From positions 1 to 23,349 of the IMG/VR virus record IMGVR_UViG_3300040960_003708: a DNA stretch of 23,349 nt; one strand, given 5' to 3'. The notes beneath the pieces were generated by a model. The model ran no database searches. It had not been told where the DNA came from and was given only the letters and a program-made list of their open reading frames with translations. The position numbers and the translations under genes are program-made. Shown here one piece after another: positions 19,936 to 23,349 of the stretch (position 1 is its first letter; every line of letters begins with the position of its first letter). This stretch comes from a virus.

Positions 19936-20154
19936 ATGAAAAAATTCAATCTTAAACGCGCTTTAGCAGTTGCGGTTCTTCTTGGTTCAACTTTTCCAGC
20001 TTTCGCAGAAGGTTTTGATATTGGTACGTACTTCGGTGCTATCAACCTTGCGGGTGTTGCGGCTGCTATCGGTGGTATTGGTATTGTTGTTGTTGGTATC
20101 GCTATGTCTGAGAAAGGCATCACCATTGCTAAGCGTGTAATCGGTAAAGCGTAA
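19936..20154 (+). CDS. cep: Major coat protein pVIII (Cep-like), copy 2
   Basis: Identical 72-aa precursor to copy 1, signal cleavage after A-F-A and a 48-aa mature chain. Confidence 0.9.
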   Translation: MKKFNLKRALAVAVLLGSTFPAFAEGFDIGTYFGAINLAGVAAAIGGIGIVVVGIAMSEKGITIAKRVIGKA

Positions 20155-20165
20155 GGCTCTTAATT

Positions 20166-20258
20166 ATGGTTTTCGCTTTATTCGACATGCAGCTAACAAT
20201 TTATGTTCTACTTGGTGGCATGGCTGGATTTATAGCGTCTCTCAATTTCAGAGGTTAA
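20166..20258 (+). CDS. 30-aa mini-ORF after the coat gene, copy 2
   Basis: Identical hydrophobic mini-protein to the copy 1 ORF at 14134-14226. Confidence 0.55.
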   Translation: MVFALFDMQLTIYVLLGGMAGFIASLNFRG

Positions 20259-20271
20259 CCAATAATATAAA

Positions 20272-20294
20272 AGGGGCTTCGGCCTCTTTTTTTA
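20272..20294 (+). terminator. Coat-gene terminator, copy 2
   Basis: Same TTCG-loop hairpin and T-run as in copy 1. Confidence 0.85.
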
Positions 20295-20305
20295 TAGGTG
20301 TTTCT

Positions 20306-21682
20306 ATGACTTCAAATAAATACGTTTATATATTATTCACCTTGCTTTTTTTATCTTTCGACTCTTTGGCGGAAATTCGTAAAATAGTTAGTAGTGGTCG
20401 TAACTCCAATATTGTTGAAGAGTGTCTTGGTTATACAATTGGTGATTATTTTGATACTGGATCATTGCCTAGCGTTACGGGTAAGAAATATCAAAGTGGG
20501 AATTATTCATTTGAGTGTATGAGTTCTCAATATAATGGAGGAACACTTTCTGTTAATGTCCTTCGTGATGACCGTAGATGGTTTTCTGGTTCGTTTTCCA
20601 CTAATGGCGCAGCTAGTTGTCCTGATGGTCAGGAAATTAACCCCACTACGGGGAAGTGCGAGGATAAACCATGTCCAGAGGGGCAGCATAGAGATGAGGA
20701 GGGTCAATGTACTTGTAATGATGGCAGTAAACCAAATATGTTAGGCGTCTGCGATGATTACTGTAATTCAGAAGAATACCAGCAATTGCGTCGGGAGAAG
20801 CTTATTATGTGCAGCAATACTGGCGGTAAGTTTTCTTCTCAATGTAATAGCCGAACCGATGTGACTTTTAGTTGTGATAAAAAAAGTGATCCCGACGGTG
20901 GAGGTGATGACGGTGATGGTGGTGACGGAACTGGCGGTGGTACTGGTGACGGTGGTGACGGAACGGGCGGTGGTTCTGGTGATGGTGGTGACGGAACGGG
21001 TGATAATCAGGATTTTGGTCAGGTTGTTAATGCCATTGATAACATGAGAACGGATAACAACACTCGTCTTGATAAGTTGCTTTCTAGGCTCGATGTTAAC
21101 TCATCCAATGAGGCTAAAAGCTTAGACGGTATTAGTGATTCGATTGCAGCGGCCAGTGATAAGAATGAGCAGTCGTTAGACCAAATTAATAGCTCTATCG
21201 GTAATCTAAATAATACTCTTAGAGACTCAAATAATATTGCTCGCGAGCTTTCGTCTAATGAGGTTTCAGCGATTGATGGTGTTAATAGTTCTATTGGTCG
21301 TTTAGATAGTACGTTGAAAGGTCTTGCCGATGATATTACATCCACTAATTCTAGTAGTGTAGGGGTGGGGGTTTGTGGTGTTGGAACTTGTGAATCCTTT
21401 TATACAGCTAAATATCCAGAAGGTGTTCAAGGCGTTATAAGTGCGCATTACAATTCTATTTCCGGAACGGTTACCAGTGGGATAAAGAATGTATTCGGAA
21501 CGGTTAATTTAAGTGGCGGTTCACGTCCTGCTTATTCTGCTAGTCTTGATTTTGGCTTTGCTAACTATGGCACTTTCGATATTTATCGAGAGGCTCATTT
21601 AAATGTTGTATTTACATTTCTCAGAGCTTTCTTTTTGGTTTGCTGTATTTTCTACTGTCGCAGCTTAGTATTTGGAGGTTAA
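20306..21682 (+). CDS. orfU: Adsorption protein pIII (OrfU-like), copy 2
   Basis: Identical 458-aa protein to copy 1, including the three linker repeats. Even this slippage-prone part is unchanged between copies. Confidence 0.85.
   Translation: MTSNKYVYILFTLLFLSFDSLAEIRKIVSSGRNSNIVEECLGYTIGDYFDTGSLPSVTGKKYQSGNYSFECMSSQYNGGTLSVNVLRDDRRWFSGSFSTNGAASCPDGQEINPTTGKCEDKPCPEGQHRDEEGQCTCNDGSKPNMLGVCDDYCNSEEYQQLRREKLIMCSNTGGKFSSQCNSRTDVTFSCDKKSDPDGGGDDGDGGDGTGGGTGDGGDGTGGGSGDGGDGTGDNQDFGQVVNAIDNMRTDNNTRLDKLLSRLDVNSSNEAKSLDGISDSIAAASDKNEQSLDQINSSIGNLNNTLRDSNNIARELSSNEVSAIDGVNSSIGRLDSTLKGLADDITSTNSSSVGVGVCGVGTCESFYTAKYPEGVQGVISAHYNSISGTVTSGIKNVFGTVNLSGGSRPAYSASLDFGFANYGTFDIYREAHLNVVFTFLRAFFLVCCIFYCRSLVFGG
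20912..21010 (+). repeat. 33-nt repeats in the pIII linker, copy 2
   Basis: Same three units as copy 1 (14880-14978), with the same repeat number. Confidence 0.7.
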
Positions 21683-21685
21683 GCA

Positions 21686-21997
21686 ATGGATTGGTTAATT
21701 AATGCTTTCAATAGGATTCTGGCTTTTCTTTATAGTCTTGTTTTAACTATTATCGACGCAATTAGTGATATTTTTGCTTATTTATTTGATTCTATGTTGA
21801 AAGCGGTTGATTTGATAATTTCCGCTGTAATGACTTCTTTGTCCGCTATTCCTATTCCAGATACTGTCCCTTTGCCTAGTGGCGTTGCGTGGGTTGCTTC
21901 TCAGCTTGGCGTTCCTCAGATGCTTGTGATGATTACGGCATGTTTGGTTATTCGTGTTGGTCTGCAATTGATCCCGTTTGTGAGGTTAGGCTCATGA
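21686..21997 (+). CDS. ace: pVI-like minor coat protein (Ace-like), copy 2
   Basis: Identical 103-aa protein to copy 1, overlapping zot by 4 bp. Confidence 0.8.
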   Translation: MDWLINAFNRILAFLYSLVLTIIDAISDIFAYLFDSMLKAVDLIISAVMTSLSAIPIPDTVPLPSGVAWVASQLGVPQMLVMITACLVIRVGLQLIPFVRLGS

Positions 21998-23139
21998 TTT
22001 ACGCTTTGGTTGGTCGTCCACGTTCTGGCAAGTCTTACGAGTCTGTTGTTTTTCATATCATTCCAGCGGTTAAAGCGGGTCGCAAGGTCATCACTAACAT
22101 TCCTCTTAACATCGAGAAGTTTAGAAAGGTGTTTGGTGATTTATCTGATTTGATTGAGGTTCGTGAGTTTCGATTTGATGATTTTGGACAAGCTGAACGT
22201 CCTTTCAGTAAACCAGAAGATTACCTTTGCGAATGGCGTGATGAAAATGGTGTCGGTCCCTTGTATGTCATCGATGAGGCACATCTAGTTTTACCCCGAC
22301 AATGTCACGTTGAGATTCTAGAGTTTTACTCGATGCATGGTCATTACGGTATCGATATTGTTTTGTTGACTCAGAATCTTCGTAAAGTTAACCGTGATAT
22401 TCGTGACATGGTGGAAACAACGCACCAGTGTATTAAGAACACGCATCTTGGTACAGACAAGACGTATACCAAGAAAATGTATTTGGGTAATGAGACTCGC
22501 GGCGAACCTGTGAGCCAAACACCAAGGAACTACGATAAGAATTACTTTGGTTTCTATAAGTCTCACACTGCCAGTTCTCAAGCGGTTATCGAGGCTCAAG
22601 CGCAGGATGTGAAAAGCGTAAAGGATCATTGGTCAGTAAAGTTCGGTAAGGTTTTTATCGTCGGTGGTTTGATTTATTTGGTAGGCGTTTACTTTTTCAT
22701 GTTTCGTGGTGATTCCGAGGAAGATACAGCACCAGAACCAGAGCAGGCCGAACAAGTCGAAATCGCGGAGGCTAAATCTAAGTCTCAGGAACGTGAGCAA
22801 AATCCTAGTTCATTTGGCTTGCTTGCTGATTTCCAGTTTTACATTTCGGGTTGGTCTAAGCAGCTGGTGCAGACGAATGGCCAGTTCAATAGTGATTTGA
22901 GTTTCTATCGTGTTTACGTGGATGTTTACACCAATGAAACTTATGAATTCACATTAGAGCATACGGATTTGATAAAGCTTGGTTACGCTTTTAAGCAGCT
23001 ATCCGAATGCGTTTACCAGGTTAAGTATTACGATTCTAGCCGGATAGTTACTTGCAAGTATCGTGATGAAAACCAGTTGGATGAACCGGAGGATACGAGT
23101 CTTGATGTTCTTGCTTCAGTTCCAAGTGTATCAATATAG
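21994..23139 (+). CDS. zot: Zot/pI assembly ATPase, copy 2
   Basis: Identical 381-aa protein to copy 1, with the same Walker motifs and TM helix. Confidence 0.88.
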   Translation: MIYALVGRPRSGKSYESVVFHIIPAVKAGRKVITNIPLNIEKFRKVFGDLSDLIEVREFRFDDFGQAERPFSKPEDYLCEWRDENGVGPLYVIDEAHLVLPRQCHVEILEFYSMHGHYGIDIVLLTQNLRKVNRDIRDMVETTHQCIKNTHLGTDKTYTKKMYLGNETRGEPVSQTPRNYDKNYFGFYKSHTASSQAVIEAQAQDVKSVKDHWSVKFGKVFIVGGLIYLVGVYFFMFRGDSEEDTAPEPEQAEQVEIAEAKSKSQEREQNPSSFGLLADFQFYISGWSKQLVQTNGQFNSDLSFYRVYVDVYTNETYEFTLEHTDLIKLGYAFKQLSECVYQVKYYDSSRIVTCKYRDENQLDEPEDTSLDVLASVPSVSI

Positions 23140-23211
23140 ATTGTTTCCCCAATTGATACCGCTCGCCGCAGCTCGAATAAGCGAAGCGTCTGAGAGTGAG
23201 GAAGCGGAATA

Positions 23212-23253
23212 ATGTATGAAGTTGATTTTTGGTGCGTTCACACCGGAGCTTAA
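23212..23253 (+). CDS. 13-aa mini-ORF after zot, copy 2
   Basis: Same as 17180-17221. Doubtful as a gene. Confidence 0.25.
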   Translation: MYEVDFWCVHTGA

Positions 23254-23256
23254 TTT

Positions 23257-23349
23257 ATGGAATGGATGCGCGATGCGTTTGATTGGTTTATGTTGATAGG
23301 TTTTATAGTGTTGGTTCTTGGTTTGGTTGGAGGTCGAGCGAGTGATTGA
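23257..23349 (+). CDS. 30-aa mini membrane ORF, copy 2
   Basis: Same pVII/pIX-sized one-TM protein as 17225-17317. Its stop is the last codon of the window. Confidence 0.55.
   Translation: MEWMRDAFDWFMLIGFIVLVLGLVGGRASD
23342..23349 (+). CDS. Start of the 32-aa mini membrane ORF, copy 2 (partial)
   Basis: Only the GTG start and five further bases are in the window. By comparison with 17310-17408 it should end in the next XerC arm. Confidence 0.4.

Larger units (their letters stand above)
17407..23349 (+). mobile_element. Inovirus prophage copy 2 (cut by window end)
   Basis: Direct tandem repeat of copy 1 at an offset of exactly 6032 bp. All encoded proteins match copy 1. The window ends at the stop of the 30-aa mini-ORF, about 89 bp short of a full unit, so the right junction with the host replicon, or a third copy, is not seen. 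Confidence 0.9.

Noticed and set aside
1-23349. CRISPR array, tRNA, insertion sequence or integrase gene
   Set aside because: No regularly spaced short repeats, cloverleaf sequence, transposase or tyrosine/serine recombinase was seen on either strand.

Overview
The window looks like accessory DNA from a Vibrio or close relative. This rests on a CTX-type filamentous prophage (rstR, rstA, rstB, cep, orfU, ace and zot order) whose left end is a Xer site nearly identical to the Vibrio chromosome I dif site as I remember it. No ribosomal, tRNA or core metabolic gene is present to name the species. Two unrelated non-tailed virus elements lie side by side.

Region A (about 835-11374) is a compact set of about 22 genes, nearly all on the minus strand. 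It has the parts of an icosahedral, membrane-containing, double-jelly-roll (PM2/corticovirus-type) phage: a P2-like major capsid protein, a P9/HerA-type packaging ATPase, many small one-TM virion membrane proteins, coiled-coil and beta-rich vertex or spike candidates, and a lysis set (3-TM holin and RNNNP-type muramidase-like protein). It carries an IncFII RepA-like initiator with a structured leader and a non-coding origin candidate, and no integrase or transposase. That combination suggests a plasmid-like prophage. A divergent small HTH gene (11031-11303) is the likely repressor. A lipoprotein gene with its own promoter (1-711) lies beyond the terminator of the late operon and may be a cargo gene or flanking DNA.

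Region B (11375-23349) is two head-to-tail copies of one 6032-bp inovirus genome. The second copy is cut by the window end about 89 bp short of full length. The encoded proteins are identical between copies. Each copy has a divergent repressor (RstR-like), a rolling-circle initiator (RstA-like), an ssDNA-binding candidate (RstB-like), a small membrane protein, the major coat protein with signal peptide, a 30-aa mini-ORF, a terminator, the pIII adsorption protein, pVI (Ace-like), Zot/pI and three mini-ORFs. There is no ctxAB or other toxin gene.

The junction is the most interesting part. Each inovirus copy starts with a dif-like site, and an inverted partner lies about 100 nt inside, which is the CTXphi arrangement in which folded ssDNA forms the Xer substrate. 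The XerC arm at the left junction (GGTGCGCATTA) differs by one base from the arm between the copies (AGTGCGCATTA). This is expected if the left arm comes from the recipient replicon and the inner one from the phage. The recipient site lies 7 bp beyond the terminator of region A, so the filamentous phage may have integrated into the Xer site of the capsid-encoding plasmid-prophage. Alternatively, both elements are stacked at a chromosomal dif.
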